Below, piece by piece: positions 49,542 through 58,956 of a DNA stretch of 64,000 nucleotides. The stretch covers positions 62,001 through 126,000 of the forward strand of contig JBQLZO010000046.1 in the NCBI GenBank assembly GCA_052168315.1. The letters run 5' to 3'. The notes beneath the pieces are model-generated. The model saw only the letters and a program-made list of their open reading frames with translations, had not been told where the DNA came from and made no database searches. Position numbers and translations under genes: made by a program. Every line of letters begins with the position of its first letter. Positions within the stretch are counted from its first letter, which is position 1. Origin of the DNA: JBQLZO01 sp052168315 (GTDB lineage Bacteria > Planctomycetota > Phycisphaerae > Phycisphaerales > UBA1924).

Positions 49542-52072
49542 CCATCGGGCGTCGGCTCAACCAGATGATCCACGCCTGCGTCGCGCTGAGCATCGCGGCG
49601 TACACGCTCGCCGCCGAGCAACCGGCGCTGCTCCTGATCGCGCTGGCCGTGCTCGGACTCGAGTTCGCCTTCGTCTCCCGGATCGGCGGGCGGGCCCTCC
49701 CGAGATGGGTCATCAACACCGCCCTCGTGCTCGCCACGATCTTCATCATCGTCGAACTCAACGCCGGAGGCGAGGGACGCGAGTTCGTCTCGGTCATCGG
49801 GCGCTACCTCATCATGCTCCAGTTCATCAAGCTCGCCGAACCGAAGACGCCCCGGAACCTCGGGCAGGCCCTCGCGCTCACGGCGATGCTCGCCGTCGGA
49901 GCGGTCCTCACCAATGTCGCACTCAGCGTCGGCCTGCTCCTGCTCATCTACCTGCCGCTGCTGCTGGCGAGCGTGGTCGTCTTCCAGCTCTACTCCGGCC
50001 AGGTCGAGACCTACGGGTTCGCCGACCCGCTCGCGCAGAACCACACCGCCCCGCCCGCGCGCCAGCAGCGGCCGAGCCCGGAGCCAGCGCCCGCCGCCCC
50101 CGCGATCGATCGCGCGGCATACGCCGCATGGAGCGCACGACGCGCGCGACCCATGCCCGCCGGACGCGGGCTCCCGCGCGCGCTGCTCGCCTCCATCGTG
50201 CTCTGCAATGTCGCCATCCTCGCCGGGAGCATCGCGCTGTTCCTGATCATCCCGCGCGGGATCGGAGAGTCGTTCCTCGGGGCCCGGCTCCCGACCTCGG
50301 CCGGCGGCGCCCGCGTCACGGGGTTCTCGCCGGATCTCCAGCTCGGCGGGACCGGAGTGATCTCAGAGTCCGCCGCCATCGCCCTCTATGTGCAGTTCTC
50401 GCGAGATGGCAATGTCGTCGGCGCACCGGGGCGCACCTGGTACCTCCGCGGCCATGTCATGGACGAGTACGACACCGACACCGGACGGTGGACCCGATCG
50501 GACAGCCGCGACCGCAACTCACGCGGCATCGTGCGATCGAACGCCGACGATCCCCTCGACCCAGAACCTCGCCCGGGCGACCTCGAGCAGGAAATCATCA
50601 TCCGGAACCACAACTCCGAATACCTGTTCTCCGTGTTCATGCCCGTCGCCATCGAGCTGCCCGAAGGCCGCCGGCTCCGCTCGGACAGCATCCGCGAGGA
50701 TGGAACAATCAAGGTCAGATCCGCGCGAGAGGGGCTCGTCATGTACACCGCCCGCTCGCGAACACCCCGCGCCTCGGACGCGGGCGATGAGCCCGGCGGA
50801 TCCTGGAAGGCCGTCCCGATACCAGTCGCCGACGACGAACGCGACCCCGACCCCGATCCCGACCCCAATACCGATGCCGACGCCGACATTGGGACCGAGG
50901 ATGCATCCGCGGACCCGCAGATGGATCCCGGCGCCGTCATCATCAACGGCCTCGATCCAGGCCTGCGCCCACGCGTCGATCGAACCGCCTGGCAGTTCCA
51001 GGAAGGGCCGATCGCAGACCTCGCCGCAGAGATCGCCGGCGAGGCGGGCATCGACCTCAGCGCGAATTCGGAAGACACGCCCGAGCGCCGCCGGCGCCTC
51101 GCGATGGCCATCGAACAGCACCTCGCGATCCGATGCGCCTACACGCTCGACCAACCCTCCATCGGATCCGACGAGGACCCCATCGAAGCGTTCCTCTTCC
51201 GAACGAAGCGCGGGCACTGCGAGTACTTCGCCAGCGCATCGGCCGCGCTGGCCAGCGCCATGGGAATCCCCGCGCGCGTCGTCACCGGTTTCCATGTCAG
51301 CGAGTGGGACCCGGCGGCACGCCGGTACATCGTCCGACAATCCAGCGCGCACGCGTGGACCGAGGTCGAGATCGCGCCCGACCAGTGGCTCACGATCGAT
51401 CCCTCGGCCGAGGATGTGCGGGCCCTCAACCGCCCCCCTACGGGGCTCATCGCCGGCGTCCGAAGGCTGATCGACCAACTCGAGTTCCTCTGGGTCTCCC
51501 GCGTTGTCGCCTTCGACTCCCAGAACCAGCAGCAGATCATCCGGCTCGACTTTGGCGCCATCCGCGAGGCGCTCGAATCGCTCGGCAATCGCGTCGCCGA
51601 AGCGCTGAGCGGCGACCAGTCCAGCGGCGCCCCATCCCTCGCGGGCTCGGTCGTCCTCCGTGTTGTTGTGAACTTCGTGGTCATCGCGGGGACGATGGTC
51701 GGCGCCGTCCTGCTCGCCATGTTCGTGTGGCGCATCGCCCGGTCCGCAGCGCTGGCGAAGAGCCCCGGAGCCGGCGGGGCGATCGACGATCCGGAGATGC
51801 GCAGGAGGCTCCGCTTCTACCCCGCCCTGCTCCGCAGGCTCAGCACCCTCGGCGCGGAAAAGCCCGGCTGGTCACCGCCCGCGCTCCACATCGGCTCGCT
51901 CCAACACGAGCAACCCACCCTCGCGAACGCCGCCCGACGCATCACCGAGTTGTACTATGCCGATCGATTCGGCGGCAGGGCGCTCACGCCCGAACAGATC
52001 GCCGAGGCGGATGCGCTGCTCGATTCCATCACCAGACACCGGCCCCAGCCCAGCGGAGCGCCGTCGACATGA
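49538..52072 (+). CDS. TgpA-type membrane transglutaminase-like protein with DUF4129
   Basis: The 844-residue protein has an N-terminal membrane bundle (about six segments within residues 1-250). A large extracytoplasmic region follows, with a transglutaminase-like core: catalytic Cys in KRGHCEYFASASAALASAMG near 562, His in SSAHAWTEVEIAP near 605 and Asp in LTIDPSAED near 625. A membrane segment near 720 (VVIAGTMVGAVLLAMFVWRI) precedes a cytosolic C-terminal DUF4129 domain. An acidic repeat of Asp-Pro units (about 430-445) lies between the beta region and the core. The triad is intact, so peptidase or crosslinking activity is plausible. It overlaps both neighbours by ATGA. Confidence 0.9.
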   Translation: MTIGRRLNQMIHACVALSIAAYTLAAEQPALLLIALAVLGLEFAFVSRIGGRALPRWVINTALVLATIFIIVELNAGGEGREFVSVIGRYLIMLQFIKLAEPKTPRNLGQALALTAMLAVGAVLTNVALSVGLLLLIYLPLLLASVVVFQLYSGQVETYGFADPLAQNHTAPPARQQRPSPEPAPAAPAIDRAAYAAWSARRARPMPAGRGLPRALLASIVLCNVAILAGSIALFLIIPRGIGESFLGARLPTSAGGARVTGFSPDLQLGGTGVISESAAIALYVQFSRDGNVVGAPGRTWYLRGHVMDEYDTDTGRWTRSDSRDRNSRGIVRSNADDPLDPEPRPGDLEQEIIIRNHNSEYLFSVFMPVAIELPEGRRLRSDSIREDGTIKVRSAREGLVMYTARSRTPRASDAGDEPGGSWKAVPIPVADDERDPDPDPDPNTDADADIGTEDASADPQMDPGAVIINGLDPGLRPRVDRTAWQFQEGPIADLAAEIAGEAGIDLSANSEDTPERRRRLAMAIEQHLAIRCAYTLDQPSIGSDEDPIEAFLFRTKRGHCEYFASASAALASAMGIPARVVTGFHVSEWDPAARRYIVRQSSAHAWTEVEIAPDQWLTIDPSAEDVRALNRPPTGLIAGVRRLIDQLEFLWVSRVVAFDSQNQQQIIRLDFGAIREALESLGNRVAEALSGDQSSGAPSLAGSVVLRVVVNFVVIAGTMVGAVLLAMFVWRIARSAALAKSPGAGGAIDDPEMRRRLRFYPALLRRLSTLGAEKPGWSPPALHIGSLQHEQPTLANAARRITELYYADRFGGRALTPEQIAEADALLDSITRHRPQPSGAPST

Positions 52073-52794
52073 CCATCCCGACGACCGGCGATCCCGCCGA
52101 CTGGTTCCCGCTCGACGAAGACGAGCACGCGATGCAGCTCCAGGCCGTGCTCCAGATCGCCCAGGAGCACGCCGCCGCATCCGCAACCCAATCCCGTGCC
52201 CGTGTGCTCGATCTCGGCGCCGGCGGGGGGCGGATCGCCCGTCCGCTCGCCGATGCGGGGCACGAAGTCGTCGCGATTGACAGCGATCCGCGAGCCGTCG
52301 CAGCGCTCGAAGCGCCGGGCGTCACGCCGATCGCAGCGGACTTCCTCTCGCCAGATTCACTGAATGAACCGGCGGTCACCCGGGCCGCGTTCGACCTCGC
52401 GCTGTGCCTCGGAAACACCTTCATGACGGTCCACGATGTCGCCGACGCCGCCTCGCTCCTCACACGCCTGCGCCCGCTCGTGAGACCCGGCGGTGCCCTC
52501 GTGATCGATGCCATCGCGACACCGATGTGGCGCGAAGTCTCGGAAGGCTACTGGACATCAGGCGTCGCGGAAGACGGCTCATCGCAGCTCGTCTGGGAGG
52601 AAGGCGACCCCGTCTTCGTCGTGCGCGACAAGGCGGACATGGACCCGGACTCATGGGCGCCCAAGCCGGGCGAGCCGCGCGCGAGGCTCTGGACGCTCGG
52701 ATGCCTGCGATTGCTCGCCATCGCCACCGCATGGGATCCGCCAGACGAGCGCCCGGGCGTGGGCATCACGGTGTTCCAGCGCCCTCGGGATTGA
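52069..52794 (+). CDS. SAM-dependent methyltransferase
   Basis: The 241-residue protein is a class I methyltransferase. Motif I reads VLDLGAGGGRIARPLADAG near residue 45, with the acidic residue of motif II in VVAIDSDPRAV after it and IAADFLSPDSL beyond. Motif IV lies in FDLALCLGNTF near 112 and post-motif sequence in LRPLVRPGGALVIDAIA. The substrate is unknown. It overlaps the transglutaminase gene by ATGA, making it the third gene of the DUF58 operon, and its last 29 bases overlap the end of the convergent membrane-protein gene. A role tied to the operon is inferred only from coupling. Confidence 0.85.
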   Translation: MTIPTTGDPADWFPLDEDEHAMQLQAVLQIAQEHAAASATQSRARVLDLGAGGGRIARPLADAGHEVVAIDSDPRAVAALEAPGVTPIAADFLSPDSLNEPAVTRAAFDLALCLGNTFMTVHDVADAASLLTRLRPLVRPGGALVIDAIATPMWREVSEGYWTSGVAEDGSSQLVWEEGDPVFVVRDKADMDPDSWAPKPGEPRARLWTLGCLRLLAIATAWDPPDERPGVGITVFQRPRD

Positions 52795-53749
52795 CCGATC
52801 CGTCTCCGCCCTCAACGCCCGCGCCACCACCATTGGTCTCGATCAGAGTCATGCCAAGCGCCCGCGCCATCGCCGCCCCCGGGCCATCGGGCAGAAGCGT
52901 CGCGCCGATCCAATCCTCCTCCGAAACCACCAGCAGCGCATCCAGCGCGAGCACCTGCTTGCTCGTCTCAAGCGCCACCTCATCGAGGAACACGATCATC
53001 GTGGCCCGCCCGCGATCGCCCACGACCTTCACCGGCCGCGGCATCGGCGCTGCGCCGCCGCTGGGCGTGATCGACGCTGGATCGATCGTCACACCCCGCT
53101 CCCCGGCGATCTCAATCAGCCGCCGCCCGGCCAGCAGGTCGCCGATCTCCAGCGATGCCCCGCTCGGCACGCCCACCGCGCTCTCGATCGCCCGACCGAA
53201 CATCGCCACCCGCGATGGGTCCCCCCCGAGAACCTCAAAGGTCTCCTCGCTCAGCGCCCCCTTGGCCCGCTGCACATCCCCGGCGTGCGCCTGCATCACC
53301 ACGAACCGAGCCACCGGCACGACCTCCGTCTGGATTGCCCGGAACGGCAGCAACGCGCCGACCACAACCGCACCCTGCAGGATGACGCCGATCAGCCCGA
53401 TCAGGATCCCCGCCATCGCCATCGGCTTGCCCAGCATCGGCTCGCGAGACCGCCTGATCCGGATCACCGCCGCAACGCCGATCACGATCGCGAGCAGCCC
53501 GAGCGCCGGGGCCGCCACCATCCCGAGCCCGAACATCTGATCCACGAAGTACGCCAGTCCACCCGAGACACAGCACGCGCCGAACGAGCCAAGCCCGCAC
53601 AAGACCGAGATCACCGCGAGCCCCGAAGCGGGACTCCCACCCGATCCACCCTCACCCTCACCCTCGCCAGCGCCGGGCGCCGAAGATCCGAGCGCATCCA
53701 GACCATCGGCCGAACCGTTCGTCCCCGCGTCATCGCTCGTATCGCTCAT
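52766..53749 (-). CDS. DUF4190-like membrane protein
   Basis: The 327-residue protein starts with a low-complexity Gly/Ser/Glu segment and then has three membrane segments between residues 40 and 135: LAVISVLCGLGSFGACCVSG, GMVAAPALGLLAIVIGVAAV and MAMAGILIGLIGVILQGAVV. The layout of a Gly-rich tail and hairpin with IRIRRSREPMLGKPMAMAG matches DUF4190-type proteins. A soluble C-terminal domain of about 180 residues follows, with RATMIVFLDEVALETSKQV. Function unknown. TACCCT ends seven bases before the ATG at 53749, which suggests a leaderless transcript. Confidence 0.75.
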   Translation of the reverse strand: MSDTSDDAGTNGSADGLDALGSSAPGAGEGEGEGGSGGSPASGLAVISVLCGLGSFGACCVSGGLAYFVDQMFGLGMVAAPALGLLAIVIGVAAVIRIRRSREPMLGKPMAMAGILIGLIGVILQGAVVVGALLPFRAIQTEVVPVARFVVMQAHAGDVQRAKGALSEETFEVLGGDPSRVAMFGRAIESAVGVPSGASLEIGDLLAGRRLIEIAGERGVTIDPASITPSGGAAPMPRPVKVVGDRGRATMIVFLDEVALETSKQVLALDALLVVSEEDWIGATLLPDGPGAAMARALGMTLIETNGGGAGVEGGDGSVNPEGAGTP

Positions 53750-53756
53750 GCCCCGC

Positions 53757-53762
53757 AGGGTA
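53757..53762 (-). promoter_or_regulatory. Leaderless-type -10 box TACCCT
   Basis: On the minus strand TACCCT is followed by GCGGGGC and the ATG at 53749. Confidence 0.5.
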
Positions 53763-53849
53763 GACCAGATCCCGCCGGATCGCCGATATCCGCGCCATGC
53801 ACCGAACCCGTGATCCAGCCTCGGAGTACCACTCCTCCGCCCCGGGACC

Positions 53850-53855
53850 TACCCT
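53850..53855 (+). promoter_or_regulatory. Leaderless-type -10 box TACCCT for the TPR lipoprotein gene
   Basis: TACCCT is followed by CACCACC and the ATG at 53863, nearly the same layout as before the exchanger gene at 42230. The divergent gene carries the same hexamer at 53757-53762. Confidence 0.55.
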
Positions 53856-53862
53856 CACCACC

Positions 53863-55005
53863 ATGCCGGATCCACACCCACCACGCCCGCGCCACCCTTC
53901 CCGCCGCCACGCCGCAGCGCGGCTGTGCCTGGGCTGCGCGATCTTGCTGGCCCTGGCCGGATGCGCGCCCCAGCGCGGCGCGGACACCACTTCTTCGCCC
54001 GACGCGGGCGCGGGAACCGCCGACGAGCCGGCCCTCCGCACGACCGCCGCCGCCGATCCGCCCGCCGCGCCCGCCGGCTCGACGGACGCCCAGATCCAAC
54101 AGGCCCGCGAACTCGCCGACGCCGGGCTCACCGATGCGGCGCTCGACCTGCTCACCAAGGCCATCGAACGCAATCCCACCCTCACCACCGCGCACCTGAG
54201 CATGGGCGAGATCTACGAGCGCCGCGGCGATTTCGGCTCCGCCGAACGCGCCTTCGCCCAGGCCGCGCGGGTCGAACCGACCAACTTCGATGCCCAGTAC
54301 AAGCACGGGTTCGCCCTGCACATGCTCGACCGGCTCACCGACGCCATCCGCGCCTACCTCCGTGCGCTCGCCATCAGGCCGGACGACTTCGAAGCCAACC
54401 TCAACATCGCCACGGCCTACCTCGAACTCGGCGAGCCCAACCAAGCCCTCGCATTCGCCGACAAGGCCGCCACCATCAAGCCCCAGTCCGGGCCCGCACG
54501 CGCCAATCTCGGCGCGGCCCTCGGCGAACTCGCCGATGCCCGGGTCCGCGCGGGCGAACTGGTCGATGCGGATCGTCAGTATCGCGAAGCCGTCAGGCAA
54601 TTCGAAGCCGCCGCCGAGTACATGGAACCCACGCCGGAGCTGCTGCTGAACCTCGCCAACACCCTCGGCAAGATCGATCGGTTCCAGGAGATGGAAGCCA
54701 CGCTCGACCGCCTGGTCCGCACGACGCCGACCGCTCCGGCCTATGAACGCCTCGGATTCGCCCGCTTCCGGCAGGGCGACCTCACCGGCGCCGAGCGGGC
54801 CTTCGGCAGCGCTCTGGAACTCGACCCCCGCCACTATCCCGCGATCAACGGGCTCGCCGTGTGCCACCTCAATACATGGCACAACTCAAGGTTCACGGCC
54901 ACCGCAGCGCGCGACGAAGCGCTCACCCTGCTCCGGAGGTCCCTCAGCGTCAATCCGGGCCAGCCACGCATCAGCGAACTGATCAACACCTACTCGAAGA
55001 ACTGA
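53863..55005 (+). CDS. TPR-repeat lipoprotein
   Basis: The 380-residue protein has a signal peptide with lipobox LAGC at Cys34. After an Ala/Asp-rich linker it contains about seven tetratricopeptide repeats from residue 75: ARELADAGLTDAALDLLTKA, AHLSMGEIYERRGDFGSAER, AQYKHGFALHMLDRLTDAIR, ANLNIATAYLELGEPNQALA and others. TPR arrays mediate protein contacts, and lipid-anchored forms often serve envelope complexes. It converges with the coiled-coil lipoprotein gene 16 bases away. The partner is unknown. Confidence 0.9.
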   Translation: MPDPHPPRPRHPSRRHAAARLCLGCAILLALAGCAPQRGADTTSSPDAGAGTADEPALRTTAAADPPAAPAGSTDAQIQQARELADAGLTDAALDLLTKAIERNPTLTTAHLSMGEIYERRGDFGSAERAFAQAARVEPTNFDAQYKHGFALHMLDRLTDAIRAYLRALAIRPDDFEANLNIATAYLELGEPNQALAFADKAATIKPQSGPARANLGAALGELADARVRAGELVDADRQYREAVRQFEAAAEYMEPTPELLLNLANTLGKIDRFQEMEATLDRLVRTTPTAPAYERLGFARFRQGDLTGAERAFGSALELDPRHYPAINGLAVCHLNTWHNSRFTATAARDEALTLLRRSLSVNPGQPRISELINTYSKN

Positions 55006-55021
55006 ACGCTTCCCGTGGCGA

Positions 55022-56485
55022 TCACGGGGCGTCCATCGGGTCCGGCACATCGGCGCCCGAACCGTCGGACGCGCCGCCGCCATCCATCCCTTGCTCGTCC
55101 ATTCCCGGTTCATCCATCCCGGCATCGCCCATCCCCGGATCGTCCGAACCGGGCTCCGCAGGCTGGCCCGAGTCCGCATCAATCGCCGGGCTCAGCGATG
55201 CGGCCACCTCCGCAAGGATCTCCCCGGCCCGCCCGCTGGCACCCGCCGATCCAAGCGACCCCGCCGCCTGCTCGCCGGCCATCCGCGCGGCCTCCTCGGC
55301 CTCACGCATCTTCGCCTCCAGCGCGGACCGGATCTCCGGAATCGTCCCGCCCGACACCCCACGCGCCACCGCCTGGTCAACGAATCCGAGCATCGTGAAG
55401 AGCATCGCCGCGTGCGCCCGGTGAACCGAAGACAACGCATGCTCCGCACCGCCGGCCGACAACCGCGCCGGATTGCCAGCAACGCTCTGCGCGCTCCGCG
55501 CCCGAGACGCCGCGCTCTCAAAGCCGCCGATCGCCTCGTCCAGCGCGGGCGCGATCCCCGCGTTGTATCGCTCGGCCATCGAGGTGATCTGTTCACTCAG
55601 CCGCGTGCGGAGCTGCGCGATCGTGTCGCGGGTCGTCGAGGCCTGCTGCGCTCGTGATGCCACATCCGCCTCAAGCGCACGCTCACGCTGCATCAGCGTC
55701 TCAAGCCGCCGGCGAACACCCGCCAGCGCCTCCTCGCCCTGCTGGCGGTCATACACGATGCGCTGGAGCTCCAGCTCGACCTCCGACGCCTGCCGATCGA
55801 GCAGATCCGCGGCCCGATGGCGCTCATTCGCGCGAGCGATCTGCTCCGCCCGCTGAACCGGCGACGACGAGGTGACCTGCGAACGGATGTCCTCCGCGCG
55901 GTCGCGCTCCTGCGATGCCTGAGACCTCAGGTCCGCGATCCGCGCCTCGACCTCGGCGATCGAACCACGGATCCCATCAAGCGACGCCTCCACCGAACGG
56001 AGTTCGCCCTGCAGCGCGTTCCGGCTGGCGGTGATCTCACCCCGCGCCGGCCCGGCATCGAACGACTGCAGCTCATCGAGCCGCTTCTGCGCCGACTCCA
56101 GCCGCATCAGCAGCGCCTGTCCCGAGGCCGTGTCGGTCGACACCGATGACCACTCTTCCATCGCCGCCATCACCGACTGCTGGGCGCGGGCCATGATCGC
56201 ATCGGCAGCGATCAGCGAAGCCGCCTCGCTCTTGGACCCCTGCGCGGCGCTGGCCGCCTGCTCGTAGGCCGCGGCTCCAAGATCCTCCCCTTCCTCCGAG
56301 ACCCCCTTGGCGGGCGCGATGCGGAGCTGCGTCGCCGCACGAGCGACCTCGCCGTTCGTCTCCGCGCCATCGCACGAGACCATCGATCCGACACCGCCCG
56401 CTAACGCGAGCAGCAGCATCGCCCGGAACATCGAACCGCCCAGCTCCCGCCCGATTCCGTTCCGCCCAGATCGTGTCGTCGTCAT
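55022..56485 (-). CDS. Coiled-coil lipoprotein with Gly/Met/Asp-rich tail
   Basis: The 487-residue protein has a signal peptide and a lipobox-like MVSC at Cys38. Residues 110-320 form a long coiled coil (SVEASLDGIRGSIAEVEARI, RHRAADLLDRQASEVELELQ and similar). A helical Ala-rich region follows to about 430. The tail carries three imperfect copies of GMDEPGM/GMDEQGM-type units and ends in Asp/Pro. I recognise no family. It shares the layout lipidation signal plus long helix with the 939-residue protein at 16833, but there is no clear sequence similarity. GGAG lies nine bases before the ATG. A periplasmic tether or scaffold role is inferred. Confidence 0.75.
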   Translation of the reverse strand: MTTTRSGRNGIGRELGGSMFRAMLLLALAGGVGSMVSCDGAETNGEVARAATQLRIAPAKGVSEEGEDLGAAAYEQAASAAQGSKSEAASLIAADAIMARAQQSVMAAMEEWSSVSTDTASGQALLMRLESAQKRLDELQSFDAGPARGEITASRNALQGELRSVEASLDGIRGSIAEVEARIADLRSQASQERDRAEDIRSQVTSSSPVQRAEQIARANERHRAADLLDRQASEVELELQRIVYDRQQGEEALAGVRRRLETLMQRERALEADVASRAQQASTTRDTIAQLRTRLSEQITSMAERYNAGIAPALDEAIGGFESAASRARSAQSVAGNPARLSAGGAEHALSSVHRAHAAMLFTMLGFVDQAVARGVSGGTIPEIRSALEAKMREAEEAARMAGEQAAGSLGSAGASGRAGEILAEVAASLSPAIDADSGQPAEPGSDDPGMGDAGMDEPGMDEQGMDGGGASDGSGADVPDPMDAP

Positions 56486-56628
56486 CCGAAAAATCTCCAG
56501 CCTGCTCAGGGGTCCACTCTCATCGCCACACCGCCCACGCGCCCGCCCGCCCGCCGCGGCGATGGAGGCGGGGCGAGTCTAGCGACGAGCCTCCGCGCAC
56601 ACACCCATCCACCGCCGACCGTGCCCGA

Positions 56629-58377
56629 TCACCGTTCCCCGCCCGGATCCGGCTCGTGCCCCGGAGGCAGCGGCGGGAGACCGGCTTCCTCCCGCTCGCG
56701 CATCAGACGCTCGATCCGATCCGTGGGAGACTCATAGTCGATCCCATAGTCGGGCCGCGGGAGATACATCGAACGCATCCACGAAAGCGCATCCTCCCAA
56801 TTGCGGTGCGACCGCGACTGGATCGCCGGAGCCCAGCCGTCGACCGGCGGATGCGGGAACAGCGCATCCTCCCGAGGCAGCGCGTAGTGGAACAACGGCG
56901 ACATCGCGGGGTCGCTCCAATTGAGCAGCGCGACCCCCTGCTCCGTCCGGTACCCATCGAGGATCACGAAATTCGTATAGAAAGTCTCTTCGGTCCCACG
57001 CCGACGGTTCCGCAGCACGAACCGACCAGCCCCCTTCCCGCCGTGGCATCGCGTCGAAGCGCAGGAGTTGATCAGCCAGCGCCCGTGCACATCGTCGCGG
57101 AACCGCTCCATCGCCGCCGGGTTCCCGACGACCTGAACATCGCCGTAAAGGGATCGGGCCTGCGCACGGAACATCACATCCAGGATCTCGATCGGCGGAC
57201 GCCGCTTGAACGCCTCGCGTGCACGACGCGATTCCGGGATCAACGGATGCCCCGCATACTCCGCGAACAGCCGGTCGACCGTCGCCGGAAGCACGCGCAC
57301 CCGAGGCGGATTCCGCAGGTTGATCTCGTACACCTTGATAAGGTTGATCTGCTCGCGCGTCAGCGTCGGAAACTCATCGGGGCCGAAGCGCACGGCCTCG
57401 ATCTCCTCCACGATCCGCTCGCGCCGCTCGCCCGGGCCCGCGCCATCCACCCCGAACAAATCGCGCTCCTCCGACGCCATCCGCTTGCGCATCAGCGCCA
57501 CCGTCGCGCTCGTCTCCCGGAGGAGCTTCGCCACATCCGGATCGTGCGGACGCATCTCGCTCAACAGCTCAGCCTCCCGCAGCGCCTCATCCAGCAACTC
57601 CTGCTCGAGCAGCCATCGAACGAGCACCACCGTGCCCGGCACATCATCGGGAGGAATCGAAGCGCGAAGCCGCGCGTACTCGTCGTAACGCGTCGGCTTG
57701 TGCTTCAGCGCCAGCACCTCAGACCGATCGAGCCGCACGGACACGCCCTCGGACTCCAGCACCAGCACATCACGGGACGCCTCGAGCAGCACGCCCGTCA
57801 GCACCACACCCGACTTCAATTCGACGATCACGAGCTCGCCAGGTCCGGGCTCCACGATCGGCGCCGGATCGATGCGCACGGGGGCCGGGGCGGGTTTCTC
57901 GCTCCCCTCCGAACGGATGACTCCGGGCTTTTCATCGGCGCCGGGCACGGAGGGAACATCGCTCTTGATCTCGACGACCGGTCCACCTTCGTCCGGGTCG
58001 CCCTTCTTTCCCGATGCATCGTCCCGCTCCGGAGCGGGCTCGGGATTCGGCTTTGGCTCCGGGTTTGGCTCCGGCTCCGGCTCTGGCTGTGGCTGCGGCT
58101 CTGGCGTCGGCTCCGGCTCCGGCTCTCCGCCGTCGATCGCTCCGAGCGCCGCCACCTCGTGCCGGACTTCCGCCACCGGAAGAAGCCCTGCGGAGTAGCT
58201 GTGGACAAACGAAGCCGGCGTGCCCGACCCAAAACCGGTCAGTCCAATAACCGAAGCGCACGCGACACTACCAAGAGCACCGGCGCACACCGCGCACGAT
58301 CCGCCGCCCCGTCGTCCGCCCACCAGCCTTCGACCCTTCACACGCGGTTCCAACGCCGTCAATTCCTTCCACATCAA
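56629..58377 (-). CDS. Cytochrome-like planctomycete protein with CX4CH motif
   Basis: The 582-residue protein has an Arg/Gly-rich N-terminus and a hydrophobic segment with two Cys (CAVCAGALGSVACASVIGL). A linker of about 35 residues made of alternating Pro, Glu, Gln and Asn follows near 80-115. A beta strand module appears around 178-210 (VIVELKSGVVLTGVLLEASR), then a helical region and near 437 the motif SCASTRCHGGKGAGRFVL. This is CX4CH rather than the usual CXXCH heme site, followed by the HGG seen in planctomycete cytochrome-type domains. HPPVDGWAPAI comes next. Heme attachment is possible but unproven. The start is the TTG at 58377 or the ATG three bases later; neither has a clear ribosome site. 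Confidence 0.7.
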   Translation of the reverse strand: MMWKELTALEPRVKGRRLVGGRRGGGSCAVCAGALGSVACASVIGLTGFGSGTPASFVHSYSAGLLPVAEVRHEVAALGAIDGGEPEPEPTPEPQPQPEPEPEPNPEPKPNPEPAPERDDASGKKGDPDEGGPVVEIKSDVPSVPGADEKPGVIRSEGSEKPAPAPVRIDPAPIVEPGPGELVIVELKSGVVLTGVLLEASRDVLVLESEGVSVRLDRSEVLALKHKPTRYDEYARLRASIPPDDVPGTVVLVRWLLEQELLDEALREAELLSEMRPHDPDVAKLLRETSATVALMRKRMASEERDLFGVDGAGPGERRERIVEEIEAVRFGPDEFPTLTREQINLIKVYEINLRNPPRVRVLPATVDRLFAEYAGHPLIPESRRAREAFKRRPPIEILDVMFRAQARSLYGDVQVVGNPAAMERFRDDVHGRWLINSCASTRCHGGKGAGRFVLRNRRRGTEETFYTNFVILDGYRTEQGVALLNWSDPAMSPLFHYALPREDALFPHPPVDGWAPAIQSRSHRNWEDALSWMRSMYLPRPDYGIDYESPTDRIERLMREREEAGLPPLPPGHEPDPGGER

Positions 58378-58956
58378 GAATTTGCGTGTCCCGGTCCCAT
58401 CCCCCGAACCGAGCCCTCAAGCCCCGAGACCCCGGGCAGGAGTCACAATACGCTTTCCCGGCGATCACCGTTTCAGCCGGATCCACACTCAGGCCACATT
58501 GCCCTACCGCAGCCTCATCGCGGGAATTTCGCCGCATCCCCATGGCGTCCCGCCAAACACACGCTAAACTGATCCCGACGTGTTTCTTCCCTCCTACCCA
58601 CCGTACTTTCCCCGGTATGGTGGGTATTCGGGGACACCGGGAACGCACAGGCCCGGCCCCGTCAGGAGTCTTTGAGGGTGGAAAGCACATCGGATTTCCC
58701 GCGGCGACAGCCGGGAACTCTGGACACGCTCATTGACCGTTCGCACTGCGATGAACGCAGTCGTGTCGCTCAATGGCGCCAACTGCGGGCCGCGCCCGGC
58801 GAGCAAATCTGGTCCGGCGGGAACCGAGCGGCGACCAGCACGTCGCCTTCTTTGTTTTTCATCTTCGATGGGTCCGGCGGGTTCGTTCCCTCGCCCCAAA
58901 CCGCCAAGCCGAACACCGATCCGAACAACCCGCACGCCGCCACCGCCGGGCGCCGT
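58378..58956. other. 579-base gap with hairpin, no supported gene
   Basis: TAAACT at 58563-58568 could be a plus-strand -10 box. It is followed by a hairpin with arms TACCCACC and GGTGGGTA (about 58597-58628). No reading frame here looks like a protein gene on either strand. A small RNA or long leader is possible, but nothing downstream on the plus strand would use it before 62519. Confidence 0.35.
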
